NCBI GenBank assembly: GCA_020080175.1
Contig: JAGHQL010000103.1
Span: 29,239-93,238 of the forward strand
Direction of reading: 5' to 3'
Length of the DNA stretch: 64,000 nucleotides
Origin: Glutinoglossum americanum
Lineage: Eukaryota; Ascomycota; Geoglossomycetes; Geoglossales; Geoglossaceae
The position numbers and the translations under genes are program-made. Positions 25,263 to 37,560 of the stretch are shown here, in pieces; position 1 is the first letter of the stretch; each line of letters begins with the position of its first letter. The notes beneath the pieces are model-generated. The model was not told the origin of the DNA and made no database searches. It saw only the letters and a program-made list of their open reading frames with translations.

Positions 25263-27294
25263 AACCGCCTTCACCGCCAATCCTGATGCCGATATTCCGC
25301 AGACAGGCGTCACTCGTTACTATGATTTTACCATCGCCCGTGGTCAGATCGCCCCGGACGGGGTGGAACGGCAAGCCCTCCTGATTAATGGGCAATTCCC
25401 GGGTCCTATGATCGAAGCAAATTGGGGGGACTTTATCCAGGTTACTGTGACCAACAATCTTGCGGACCAGGGTACATCACTGCACTGGTAAGTACATGCG
25501 GATGTTGTTGGTAATTTTTCGTGCATATTCCCAAGTTTGTTTCAAGAAAAATCCCCTATTCTCCGTGGTTGGCCAGCTTCAAGTTCCAAGTGGGGCACGT
25601 TGTTCACATGGCGCAACCGACAGGCACGGGTTCCTTCAAAGAGAGACACCATACTACGATGGCGTTCCATCGGTTGGCGTAAGTTTATTTCCGACCCCAC
25701 CTGTTCTACTGCCATCACATACTGACGACGAAATTGCAGCAATGTCCGATTGCTCCAGGCTCCACCTTTACTTACAGATTTCGAGCCAGTCAGTTTGGCA
25801 CGACCTGGTATCATGCGCATTATTCCGCCCAATATTCCGGGGGCGTGGTCGGTCCTTTGATCGTCCATGGCCCGTCGAGTCGTAGCTGCGACATCGATCT
25901 TGGTCCCGTGATGCTGTCGGATTGGTACCACAAGCCATACGAGGCGATTGTTGAGAATGTCGTTGGGACCGACGTAAGTCCTTTTTACCAGTTTACTAGG
26001 CTCCCTCTGCGCTCTCGGAGGAGGAGGCAGGGTAAGAACATACGTGATGCTAACTTCTGTGGCGGATGGCGCATAGATCGCATCCCTCCCGCCTCATAGT
26101 GACAGCAACCTGATCAACGGCAAGAACTCTTACGACTGCTCGCTCATCACCAACGGCCAAGTTTGCCATCCCAATGCGCCACTTGCGCAGTTCAAGTTCG
26201 AGTCGGGCAAGACACATCGACTCCGGTTGATTAATTCCGGCGCAGATGGCGTTCAAAAGTTCAGCATTGATAATCATGTCATGACGATCATCTCTCAAGA
26301 TTTCATCGACATTCAGCCCTACCAGGCTGACGTGGTCACCCTCGCTGTAAGCCGCCTTTGCTCCTTATTTCCCCCTCTACAGGACTCCACTAACAGTTGA
26401 GCCAAATAGGTCGGTCAGAGAACAGACATTCTCGTCGAAGCGACTGGCAATCCCACGGATGCTGTGTTCATGCGCTCCATATTAGTCGGAGGAGCCCCTT
26501 GCGGCCTCGCCGACCAACCCTCCGCACTCGCAATCATCTTCTACGAAGATGCAGACCAGACTATACTCCCGACCACAACCTCCGGCGTCGACACCACCCG
26601 CTGCACCAACGATGACCTCTCCTTGACCATCCCCGCATTCCCCATGGTTCCTGGCCCCGCCGACGTCGTCGCAAACATCGCCATCAACCTCACTATCAAC
26701 GAGACCGGCCATGCCGTCTGGACGATGAACGGGCAGACCTTCCGCGCAAATTACAATAACCCCATCCTCCTTCTCGCCAAGCTAGGCAACATCTCCTACC
26801 CGACCCACCCGGAATGGAACGTCTATAACTTCGGCGAGAACAAGACCATCCGTATCGTATTCCAGAACCTGATCCCGTTTGCGCATCCCATGCATCTACA
26901 TGGCCATAACATGTTCCTCCTGCACGAGGGCCCGGGTGCATGGGATGGCGTGACGATTACCAATCCAGACAATCCTGCGAGGAGGGACACCCATCTACTA
27001 CAGGCATTGGGACATTTCGCGATGCAAATCACGGCGGACAACCCGGGAGTTTGGCCATTCCATTGTCATATCGCGTGGCATCTCAGCGGAGGGCTTTATA
27101 TTAACGTCATGGTTTGTCTCTTCCTTACATTACACACTTCTTGGATTTCTAGCTTGGCTAACTAACGGTTCCTGTAGGAACGACCTGCCGATATCTCGGA
27201 GATGGAAATCCCTGATGTCATGGCGCAGACTTGTCGAGACTGGGCGGCGTACACTAATACTACCGTCGTCTCACAGATCGACGCCGGACCCTAA
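25263..27294 (+). CDS. Laccase (three-domain multicopper oxidase); N-terminal exon unresolved
   Basis: A multicopper oxidase of at least 533 residues that would oxidise phenols with O2; in this locus the likely job is coupling of DHN into melanin outside the cell or in the wall. Exons joining in phase: 25263-25487, 25624-25678, 25740-25973, 26077-26346, 26410-27111, 27178-27294. All four copper-binding motifs are seen: [30 protein letters not shown] and [15 protein letters not shown]. The opening [14 protein letters not shown], then [18 protein letters not shown], matches ascomycete laccases. In-frame sequence upstream of 25263 reaches a stop at 25249 with no ATG. An AG at 25261-25262 is the likely acceptor of an intron after an exon ending in phase 2, but I could not pick out that exon, which should carry the signal peptide. 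The pigment-cluster context resembles Abr2/YA-type laccases; assignment rests on location and motifs. Confidence 0.9.
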
Positions 27295-29100
27295 ATTTAC
27301 CATCGTCCCTTTTGCCTTTTGCGTTTTAAATTCATATTTTTTTCCTTTTTTTTTTTTTTTTGCGGCGTTTATCCTCTTTTCGTTATCCCAGCTGCCTTCG
27401 ACTCAAATTGACAAATTTCGTCCACCCCCACAAAAACCTGCCCAATTAATTATTTTTAATTCACGTCAACTCGCAACAGCGCGCAGGGTGATTGGTAGTA
27501 ATGGGCGGGGAAAGGAGAGGAAAACAAATCTCTCTTTTTTTGTCTTTTTTTTTTTTAATATCTTTCACGGCTCTCTCTTACGGAAAAATAGGCGGTAGGA
27601 AATAACATGATGAAACTCTGACGATGGGGATGAAATATATGGACGGTGGGTCGGTAGTTCCGGGTCTTTGTTTATAGGGGAAGTAAACTTCAATGGAAAT
27701 ATTTGGCTCTTATTCTTTTGGGGAGTCTTGGGAATGGAAGAGAAACGGAAAGAAAATGAAAAGTGTGATGATGATGATGATGATGATGATTGTCTGGTCG
27801 TGACGTATCCATGTGCCCCACACGACAACGGTTTCCCATCTATACCTACCCCAAAAGCCCGTTGGACGACGGTGAGTCTGAGAACCACCGACGGACGTGT
27901 CATTCCAGGCCCGCCTCCCAGCTAGACCGCTTCCCCCCCCCCCCCCCGTCTCCGTGGCAAGTGATAATTAATCACGATAAGCGTTCGTATGCACGGAGCT
28001 GTTTTCTCTATGTATTTTTTTTTTTTTGATTTTTTAGGTTCTTATTTTCGGGGTTAGGACTTGAGGGGAGTGTTTTATCGGCGTGTGTGCTCGCTGAGGT
28101 GATGTGCGATATCGGGGGGTTTATTTTCCGTTCTGCGGGACGGGATGGGATTTGAATAGGACAGGATGGGATAGGCTTGTTGCTGTAAGCCGGTGCTTTT
28201 AGTGGAGACTCTTCTCTTATCGGGATCCCTCTTCTTTATTTTTTTTTTTATTTTTAATAGCGGGGCTGGTGGTGCTTCCTGGTGATATGCGTGCATATGC
28301 ACACTGTATATTGTGCGATATCTCGAGAAATAACATGGCGATGGTGAGAAGTGGCGATGGCGCCAATAATAACAACCCCGGGTCATCGGCGGGGTCCCGA
28401 GATACGCTGCTGTCTGACTGCCTCTTTGTTTACGTGGGGCGGTGGGGTAGAGACCGCGGAGGTGCGAGCGCGGGCTTGTGTGTGCGTTCGTTTTTACGTA
28501 CGGCGGCCTGTGGGATGGCGGAGTGAGGTGAGAGGTGAGAGGTGAGCGAGCGGGGCTTTTTGAGGGACGAGCTGGGAGGTGAGCGTGATGGGGGTTGGTT
28601 GGTGGGGTTTTTACGTACATCTGTGCATGCTCTGACGGTGGGTGAGGTGCGGGGTCTATCTGGGAGGAGAAGCACTGGTGATTGGGGTTTGTGGTTTATG
28701 GTTTATTTTTTTTTTTTTTGGGGGCGGGTGAGGTTGGTTGGCTGGTTGGTTTTTATTGGTGCGGTGGAGCGTTATGGGATAGTTTGTAGTGTTTTTTTTT
28801 CCGCTCGTGGCGGGGGGTGTGGAGTGAGGGTCTGTGGGTTATTCGTCGTTGGAGGGGATGTGTGTGTGTGGGTGCGGGATAGGGGCCTGTACGGTGTCTG
28901 TGTGGTTGGGAGATATGTGATGAGAGGGTGCGGGCGGGGTGGAGTGGAGTGGGATAGGATGCGGAGATCTTGGAGGTTTGTATGAGGGGTGGGATAGAGG
29001 TGGGAGTAGTGACTATGCAAAAAGGGATAGTTAATGATATTTCGTTTTATTTTCTAGAGCGTATGCTACGTTAGTTGATGCGTAGGCATTGTGAGTCGCG
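27295..29100. other. Low-complexity intergenic stretch after the laccase
   Basis: The start should be the laccase 3' untranslated region. It contains homopolymer T runs (27344-27361, 27548-27557, 28015-28027), a GAT/GATGAT run (27767-27790), a C run near 27936-27949, and strongly G/T-rich DNA from 28500 to 29000. Open frames in the last part are artefacts of that bias. Confidence 0.5.
27767..27790 (+). repeat. Trinucleotide repeat (GAT)n
   Basis: About seven consecutive GAT/ATG steps in non-coding DNA about 470 bases after the laccase stop codon. Confidence 0.85.
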
Positions 29101-31650
29101 TGTGTTGGGGAGAGATCCCATAGCGCCGGGTAAACCCCCGAGGCCCACCGTATTGTATACGTTCTGGAGGAGCTCTTATGGCCACGGACATCCCTCAAAG
29201 GGCCGCTTTTGCATCACCCAAAGTGCATTCTAGAGAGCCTTACAAACCACTTGGCTAGACCCCCGAGAGCCACAGGTATATCATGCGCAATGTTCAGGAG
29301 AGACTCCTGTATCCATGGACTACCGTTGCATCACCATGAACATTCCGGAGGAAGCTCCACAGCCGCTGGACAACCCTCCGAGAACCACCGTGATATCAGC
29401 GCAATGCTCGGGAGAAACGCCCGTGGCTACAAGCGTTTCTCCAAGACCATGTTGCATCACCGCGAACACATTCTAAAGAAAGCTCCATGGCCACTGCTAT
29501 ATCAACGTCATGTTCGAGAGGTCTCCCATAACACAGGCAACCCTCTAAGGGCCATGGCATCACCGCGCTCCGGGGAGAGCCTTGCAGCCAATGGACTGAG
29601 CTCTGATAACCGTCATTGCATCGACACGATGTTCAGGAGAGCCCCCTATAGCTATGAATATCCCTCTAAGGATTGCCGTTGCATCGTGGTAAACGCATTC
29701 CAAAGAGAGCCTATAACCACCGGACAAAGCTTGAGGGCCACCGTATGTCATGCGTAATGTTCGGGAGATTCCCGCAGCCAAAAGACATCCTTCCAAGGAC
29801 CATTGTTGCATCACCACAACCGCCAGTAGGAATCGTGCGTGATGGTCCGGGAGAGTATCCCGTGACTAGACACCCCTCCAAGGACCACCGTTGCGCCCGT
29901 GAGCACGTTCCGGGGAGAGCCCTACATACCACTGGACAAACCCCCGAGGATCACCGTTATATCGATGTAATGGGAGAGGCTTCCGTGATCACAGACGTCT
30001 CTTTAAGGACCGCCGTTGCATTACCACCCCCCCCCCCCCAAGGACTATCGTTGCATCGCGTTCCGGGGAGAGCCCAATAACCGGTAACCACTAGACCCTC
30101 CGAGAACCGCTGTGATATCGACGTAATATTCGGAAGACTCCCGTATCAGGTCCCCCCTAAAGGATCGCCGTTGCATCGCCACGAATACGTCTCGGACAGA
30201 GCTCCATAATAAGTGGACGAACCCTTTGGCACAGAGAGCAGCATCAAGAAACGCAAGCGTGGGGCAATGATTCATACTCTAGAGGTGTGTCCAAACGCAA
30301 CAAGAATTTATAGAGGTTTCCTCTCTCGACCATCCGAGTCTTACTATCCCTCGTGCGGTTGGAGGAGTTTGTCCTAGACACAGTTGGTGCGCACGAATGA
30401 CACCTTGACAATCGTGCGTAGTTTCTGAAGGGACTCACATAGTCACAGGTATCCGTCCATGGACCAACACCGCATTTCCACAAGCGCATTCTGGAGAGCT
30501 CCCTAACCACCAGACTAAACTCCGGAGAACCACCATTATATCAACATAATACTCGGGAGACTCCCAGCCACAGATATCCCTCCAAGGCCCATCGTTAATG
30601 ATGGTGAATGCACTCTGTAACCGCTAGACTAATTCCCCCGAGAATCTCCACAATGTCCGGGAGAGACCTCCATGACTACAGAAACCCCTCCGAGGGCCGC
30701 CGTTGCGGCGCAGATGCACTCCAGGGGGGCTATAGCCGCTGGGCGAAACCCCCGAGAACTACCGTTGTATATGCGTAACGTTCGGGAGAGGCGTTCCGAA
30801 CGTCAAGAGTTCTTGGCCATATGACCGGTTGACTTCAATGTGATGTCAGGGGCAATACACTCAAGGGGGAAGCCTTATAGCCTCTGGACCAGGCTCCTTG
30901 AGAACCGCTGTCGCATCATAGATAATTTCTGAGAGGATCCCCAATACCCACAGGCAATCCTTCAAGAACCACCAGTACGTCATGGCGAATGTATCCTGGA
31001 AGGAACTTCCATAACCACGGGGCAAATTCCTGGAAACAACCGCTATGTCATGCGCAATTTCCGGGGGGACTCCCATAGCCATAAACGCCCCTCTAAGGAC
31101 CATCGCATCATCGCGAATATATTTCAGGGAGAACTCCACAACCACTGGACAAAACCCCAAGAACCACTCGATGGGACTCCCCATTAACATAGGCAATCAC
31201 CAAAAGACCATGTTAACATCACCATAAACACATCCCGGGGGAAGCTCCATAATCACCGGACCAAAACCCCCGAGAACTACCCATCATATCAGCGTAACAC
31301 CCACCCATAACCGCGGAGGCCCTCCCAAGGACCGCCTCAACGCCAACGCTAACACATCCCAGAAAGCGCTCCACCGCCACCGAACAAACACCCCAAACCA
31401 ACGTATTGCTCGGGGAAGACCGCAGACGCCCCTCCAAGGACCACCACCGCACCACCGCGCATCCCGAGCGCTAAGAACCCCCACCCCCCCACGCCGACCG
31501 ACTCCAACGCCAGGTGCAATATCGCACGCAACAACGGCCCTCCTCACCTGCCAGAAGAGCCCCGCAGCCCCCGGACCGGACGGAACCCCCGAGAACCACC
31601 GCGGTATCGGCGCGATATCCGGGAGACTCCCCGGCCTGGCGGGCATGAAC
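29101..31650 (+). repeat. Diverged tandem array of alternating ~60-base half-units (~125-base dimer)
   Basis: Two related half-units alternate. One runs GCATCACCGCGAACACATTC, GGAGAGAGCTCCATAGCCAC, TGGACAAACCCCCGAGAACC. The other runs ATATCAGCGCAATGTTCGGG, AGAGACTCCCATAGCCAC, GGACATCCCTCCAAGGACCA. The CCCCGAGAACCACCG landmark recurs at roughly 110-125-base steps, for example near 30520, 30636, 30745, 30901, 31025, 31150, 31263 and 31584. I estimate about 20 dimers with many substitutions and small indels. Frames of up to 182 codons cross it, but the indels break any steady period, so I do not call it coding. Confidence 0.75.
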
Positions 31651-34600
31651 GAAGCGGAGAAGGGGAGGGGCGGTCGAGCCGCAGCCGGACCCGTGGCATC
31701 CGGGGACTGTCTCTGTGGAAACCTGGCTGCGGCGGGATAGGGGGTGTCCCCCGCGCTGGGAGAAGAGGGTGGGGGTGGGGGTGTTGTCGGGGTTGTTCGT
31801 TGGGTTTTTTTTTGTTGGGGCAGGGGGGTTTGGAGTCGAGATGGGTTGGGGTGGTTGGGCTTGCGCTTGGGGTAAGAGACAGGTAAACGCGCGTCCGGGG
31901 GTGTAGCCGGGGGGGAAAGGGTGCTTTTTTCCCTGTGGGCCGGGGATGTGCTTTCTGCGGGGTGGGTGTGGACGCGGTTGTGATGTGGGTGGTGTGGTTT
32001 AGCTTCTCTGGATGCTTTGGAGGAGGGGTCTTGCTATATATGCGTGAGCTCTTTTTTTTCTTTGGGGAGAGGGAGCTCCGGGAGGCATGGGGGGTTTATG
32101 GGCGGGTTTGTTGGAAAGGGGTTGGGCGTCGTTGGGTTTTGCGGGATGGACTCCGCCCTCGGGGGTTTGAGCGGCGATGCTGAGATATTTGGGGGATGGT
32201 TGGAAAGAGGAGGGGAGATCCGGGGGGTATAGACGGAGCTAGTGAGAAGTTATTGGGGGCCTGGGGTGTTGTTTGTATATCAAGTGTCGATATATCTGAC
32301 GTTCCGGATAGGCACCACTTTGAGGCGACGTATCTCCACCATAACCCATCCCAGCGAGCTCAGGATACCCACAGATCCCCCGGGTGACGCGTTGTATCCG
32401 TGCCAAAATATCCAGATCGGATGTCTTTATGCGGAGGCCTAAAACCCCCGAGCCATCGGTACTATACGAGCACCTACCGCGACGTCCTGGCGGGATGTTT
32501 TCATCCCCCGGAGGAACGGCCAGGTGGTTTGGGAGGCTAGAATATCTAGCGTGGTAAGGTTATTCTGTTCCTGGATATATAAGGGGCAGCAGAGCACCGA
32601 CAGGGCAACTTCTCCGAGGACGGTTTGGGAGGTGTATATATATATATACATATCCATCAAGTATCGAGGAACTCTCCGTTTGTGTTTGGATATTGTTTTA
32701 CTTCATCTACCTAGTTTAATTTAGCCAACTTGACGTCCTATCCTCCGAGAAACACCGGGATCCCATGATCATCACCATGAGTAGATAGATGGCCTCGCCT
32801 GCCCCGCTCCCGCGCGGTGGTATATACACGTATATACTCCTGAGGAAGGGGCACAGCCAAACTAACCAGAAACACCCCGAACCCACAGCGGGGGAAATAT
32901 GATATCCCGTTAAGAGGAATCCGGGGTGGTGGGGCGGATGAATATGACCATCGAGAGGCGGCCAAAAAAAAAAGACATCTCACGAATCGGAAACCCGCTC
33001 GAAAAACCAGAAAACCTAGCTGGAACCCGCACGGAGATCCCAGGAGCCCGCGTTTCGGGAGTCTCCCTCGGCGCGCAGCCCGTGTGTTTATATCCCCCCT
33101 CTCGAAACCCCCCCCCCCCTCCGCATTCAAACCCCACACGCATAGGCGGCACCGCCAAACGGACGAGAAAAGCCGGGGAAGCCTTCCGTGGATGCTTGGC
33201 CAGCCGTCGGGAATCCGGTGGAGGGGTGTATATATCCCACGCCCTCTAGGAAGAAGGGGAAAAAAAAAAAAAGGGAAAAAAGGATAGAGTGCTCGGCGTG
33301 GGGCGGGGTCTTGGGAGCCTCCCCCGGTGGCGGCGCAGGTGGGGATTCACGTCCGTGGAGCCTGCGGGGCGGCCGTGATCGTGCGGGTGCGGATGTGGAC
33401 GGTGGGGGGTTGGTGTTGGAGGCGCCGAGGAGGATCCCGGAGGTTCTCCGGCTGTTGCATGGCATGGGCCTGGCGTCTTGGGTCTTGTTGGGTTTTCCTA
33501 GAGTGGGCGGGGTGCTTGGCGTCGGGAGGTGTTTGTTGTTGGTTCGTTGGGGATGTTGTGGTGGGAGGCGTTTGTGGTTTTATGGGTTGGAGGATGTCTA
33601 GGGGATTAGTTCGTTCGTTTGTCTGTCCGTCGGCCCGGTGTGGGGGTTGGCGGTTTGGAGTTGGAGGTATTGGAGCCTGGGGTTTGGTGGGTTGTTTGTT
33701 GGTTCGGGGTTTCTAGAGTCAGTGACTATCTTTGGTGTCAATACGCGGGGGGTTGTTAGGGACCCTCCTGGGGTTTCGCTGGGGGAGCTTGGACTTGGGC
33801 TTCACCCTCCGCTTGGCGCCGCATGTAGCTGTATACATGGTGGTGGTGGTTGTTGGATGTCCAGGCCGGGGGGGATAAAGGCATGATGATTTTGGATATT
33901 TGAAATTTGAAATTTGAAAATCTTTTGACCATGTAAACATCTCCGCATTCCAAATAAACACATCTTTGCGGTAAAGAGCTTTTCCCCGGGAACGTTCAGC
34001 ATTTAGACTGTTTTCGTAGCCCCTTTCCGAGATTCCAACTTCGACGTGTCCTTTGGCATTCCTCCTCGAGGTTGGATCAAGGGGTTTCCCCAGCGGCTTC
34101 CTCAGGGCTATGGAAGTAAAACGAGCATGCCATCGCCGAAACCACCGTGGCTCATCTCCGGACGCCTCTAGCAACCCGAAATCGCTACATTCCGAGAACT
34201 TTGTCGTGGTGGTTGAACTTCGTATCCGGGTTCCGGTCACGCCTTCACACCTCCGAACATCACCGTTTTTATATCTGCAAAGCGCGAACAAACAAACCAA
34301 GCCAACCTTCTTTTTCCCCTCCGAATCCCATCCCCACCGTCCCCCTGACTCCGGACCCGTACCTTTTTTTTTGTTTTTCCCCTTCTGCAAGGGGTCAACG
34401 CTGGGGAGACGTGCTTTACTTTACTTTTCCGGCTCCGGGGAGAATTCCGGAAATTGCGTCCGGGTGTTTACCCTAGCCACTGAGGACGTCCGGAGAAGTT
34501 TCCGAAAACAATGAACAGACGGAACTGTCTCTCTATAGTGCTGGAGATCCGTTCGGGGTTCTCTGTCGGAGGAGGCTTGTAGGCTTGTTCTGGTGGCTGG

Positions 34601-34990
34601 GGCTTGGAGTTGGGGCCGTGGCTAATGGATGGCCGTCACGGCACGGGTATTGGAAAAACGCGTCCTACTCTGCGACTCCCCACAACCAGAAATTTCACCG
34701 GTACGTTATCCCTTCTGGAATCAGCATAGCTGGTTTAGGCGCACCGCACTTTCTCCTATTAAAGACGATTTAACGGTTATATCCTGAGGCGATGTTGTTT
34801 TGCCGGTTCGGGGTTTTGTTTACCGGATATCGGGATGTAGAAATTATCCCGTTCTGTCTAGTTAACCTCCCCGCTATGGAATCTTGCTGGAAAAGGGATG
34901 GCGGAGAGAATGGATGCTTGAATCTGGAGGGAAGTTAATTTTCTCCGCTGTGTAGAGGCACGACTCGTGAGGAGAAGGGGAGTTTAATAT
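31651..34990. other. Biased-composition intergenic stretch
   Basis: The plus strand is strongly G/T-rich at 31700-32250 and 33290-33720, with A/T dinucleotide runs near 32633-32650 and 32820-32840 and an A/G run near 33258-33282. Long open frames (up to 223 codons at 33719-34390 minus) have low-information composition. I see no gene. Confidence 0.45.
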
Positions 34991-37560
34991 GTACGTACTA
35001 AAGTGGAAATTCGGATTACTGCATCAGTGTAAACACGCAAGTACAATATCCTCGAACTTCCAATAACCCTCTCCTACGCCATCCATGCCCCTTCCAGCCC
35101 CTCTCTCCCCTTCCCCAAACAATCCCATCAATTTCCCCATCCCCAGATTCCTCAAACCCCCGCCGCGAGCCCTTATGCCTCCCGCCAACCATCAGTCCTA
35201 CTTTCCCAAAATCTCCTTCGAAAAACTCCTTTACAGCACCCATGTGTGCCCCTTCCTGCCATTCCCCAAGAACTCCAGACGGTTTCGCTAGAGTGGTGCT
35301 GCTTCGGGGGTGTCTTGCGGAGGTGCTCGGGCTCGTTTATTATTTATCCTCAAAGGTTCTTTGATATACGGCCACTCAGAGCATTTAAGTGAGAAGCTCA
35401 GGAACCTCTCCCGGTGCCTCTGAAGGAATTCCAGTTCGTCCTCGATCTTGGAGGGCTTCGTAGTGTTGTGGGAGTTTTCTAATGGGGGAGGTTCCCTGAT
35501 ATAAACGAGCAGCTTAGGACACTTCAAACGCCCCCGAAAGCCATACGATTACGATCTCTATGCTATTTGAAAACGTCCCTGAGTGTATCTTATCGGCTCC
35601 AGCATATCGCGGTACCAGTCCGGGGCTTTCTCTACACGTCAATTCCATACCGCTGCAAGGAAGTTCAGACAATATCCTACGACAAACCTCAATTCTTCCC
35701 TAGGTAAAAGTGTAACTTAGCTCCTCACTGTTCCTCCCTCACACCCGCCCTTACTAGATTCTCCTGGGGTAAACTCAAGCCCTTTCGATAAACCCCCGAA
35801 ATCTCATTCTCGTTGATGTCTCCGTGTTCTACTTCAACATACCGCATAGGCGGATGCTAGACACCACCGAAAATACAACGACCCACAGTACCTCTTCCCG
35901 TGTCTGCATTTTCCATTCCTCTTACGGCTAGAGTAACTAGTTTGGGGTCCGTTTGTTAATATCAAGAATTACATACCTCTCTCCCTAACGGAAAATAACA
36001 GCATACCAAACTCCTTGAGGAATTGCCAATACTCTCCAGTCTGACTATTCTTTTCTGTGTGAGAAACTGCTACGTCTATAGATTGGCGGAGATATAATTC
36101 TAGCTTTCCTAGGTTAATCCTTAATACAGAGGGTTGTTCCCGAATGAGCGGATAGGGTTCTACAGGGACCCAGTTCGCCAGTGGGAGAATGATGCTGGAG
36201 CGGAAACGCTCCCGGAATATCTCCATTTATCTCTGAGCTAATCTCTAGGTTGCTGTGAAGGTCTGGTAATATTCCTGTCCTTTTCTCGATCAAGGGTTAT
36301 GAATTAAAAAGCTCTCCCCTCGGAGGCGCGAGCCATCGCCAGGACATCCACAAAAACACCGCCTGAAGCCCCTGGTATTACCACCGCTTTGAAAAACCCA
36401 GTCTAGCTCTCTGAGAACCATCTGGCGTGGTTTCTTCGAGCAACGATAAGTTCCAGCTATTTCTTTTCCGTTTATGCAATCCACGACACTACCTCTATCA
36501 TCCCCCGAGATATTAACCAACCCCCACAACACCCCCGAAACGCCTTCCATCACAGCCTGTAGGGCCTTACTCAATCCCTCCCTACCCTCAGGAGTAGCAT
36601 TGGCATGTCCTAGGGGTGTTTCTTTAGTACAGTGAGCCGCCATACCGACACGCCAAACCACAACATCAAAGGACCACGGTGACTAGCCGTTCTCAATGCC
36701 CGTCCTCCTAGGTTTAATTTCAACCCCGCTTTCCCGCGGCTAGAACCAAAGCGGAATTTGAGATGGTTGTGGTGGATTGGGCTAGATGACCCGGGGGATG
36801 AGGGTGGAGCTATGACTGCAACCCCGCCGACTGTCATCTTTATCACCAACATATCCGCATCGTCCTCGGAACGGCGCTGGAAGAAAAACCCTTTGGGTGC
36901 TATAGTACTAGTTACTTTTATCTCCATCCCTAGTGCGGTCCAGGGGAGACTTACTCGTCCTTTACGGATGTCGTTTGTGTATCAACACATCTATTCCAGT
37001 TCGCCTGGGACCATCATCCCTCAGACAATCTTGCAGAGCTTAAAAGTATCTCAGGAATATCCCCTCCGATTCAGAAATCCCGTCTATGCATAAAAATTAT
37101 TTCCCGATGGATTCTGATTGAGATATGGTGGTCCCAGGAGAGGATTCGATATTGTTGTTCGCTGATACGGAAGTCTCGCGGATGGATAACGGGAATATTG
37201 GGGTTTGGAAAGAGAGGCGGTTGGAATAACTAGCTGGCGTAAGGGCCCGGTGGGTAAAGGCACGGTGGTTTGGTCGCCATAGTGATGTGTTGTTCCTGGA
37301 GAAGATATTTAGAGGTTTGTTTACATCCAGAGATGGACGAAAGAGCATTACGTATCTAGTAAATTCAATTCTCCATCCGATATTGATAAATTCATTCAAC
37401 CTCCGTCCTGTGCGCCGCACTACACTCTCCCAAACTCTATTCCACTCGACGCCTGCTGTCATGTTAGCTCCACCGATTTTGCGGGTCGATATCTCTCTGC
37501 CGACGCAACGATGACGAGCATTTCTAGCCATGCAAATGCAGGTAATTCTCCAGCGCTATC
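34991..37560. other. Unrecognised stretch with several moderately long frames
   Basis: Minus-strand frames at 36290-36661, 35969-36226 and 35288-35527, and a plus-strand frame at 36758-37093, have more varied amino-acid composition than the surroundings, with no recognisable domain. They could be pieces of a spliced or decayed gene. I tried to join the minus-strand pieces by GT...AG introns and did not obtain a convincing model. I therefore list no gene. Confidence 0.25.

Noticed and set aside
28075-29020. Several long frames on both strands
   Set aside because: The region is strongly G/T biased on one strand, which suppresses stop codons; the translations are Pro/Thr/His- or Gly/Val/Trp-rich noise.
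29209-29757. A 182-codon plus-strand frame
   Set aside because: It lies entirely within the diverged tandem array, whose indels do not keep a multiple-of-three period.
33719-34390. A 223-codon minus-strand frame
   Set aside because: Low-information composition in biased DNA, no domain, no signal peptide and no plausible partner exon.
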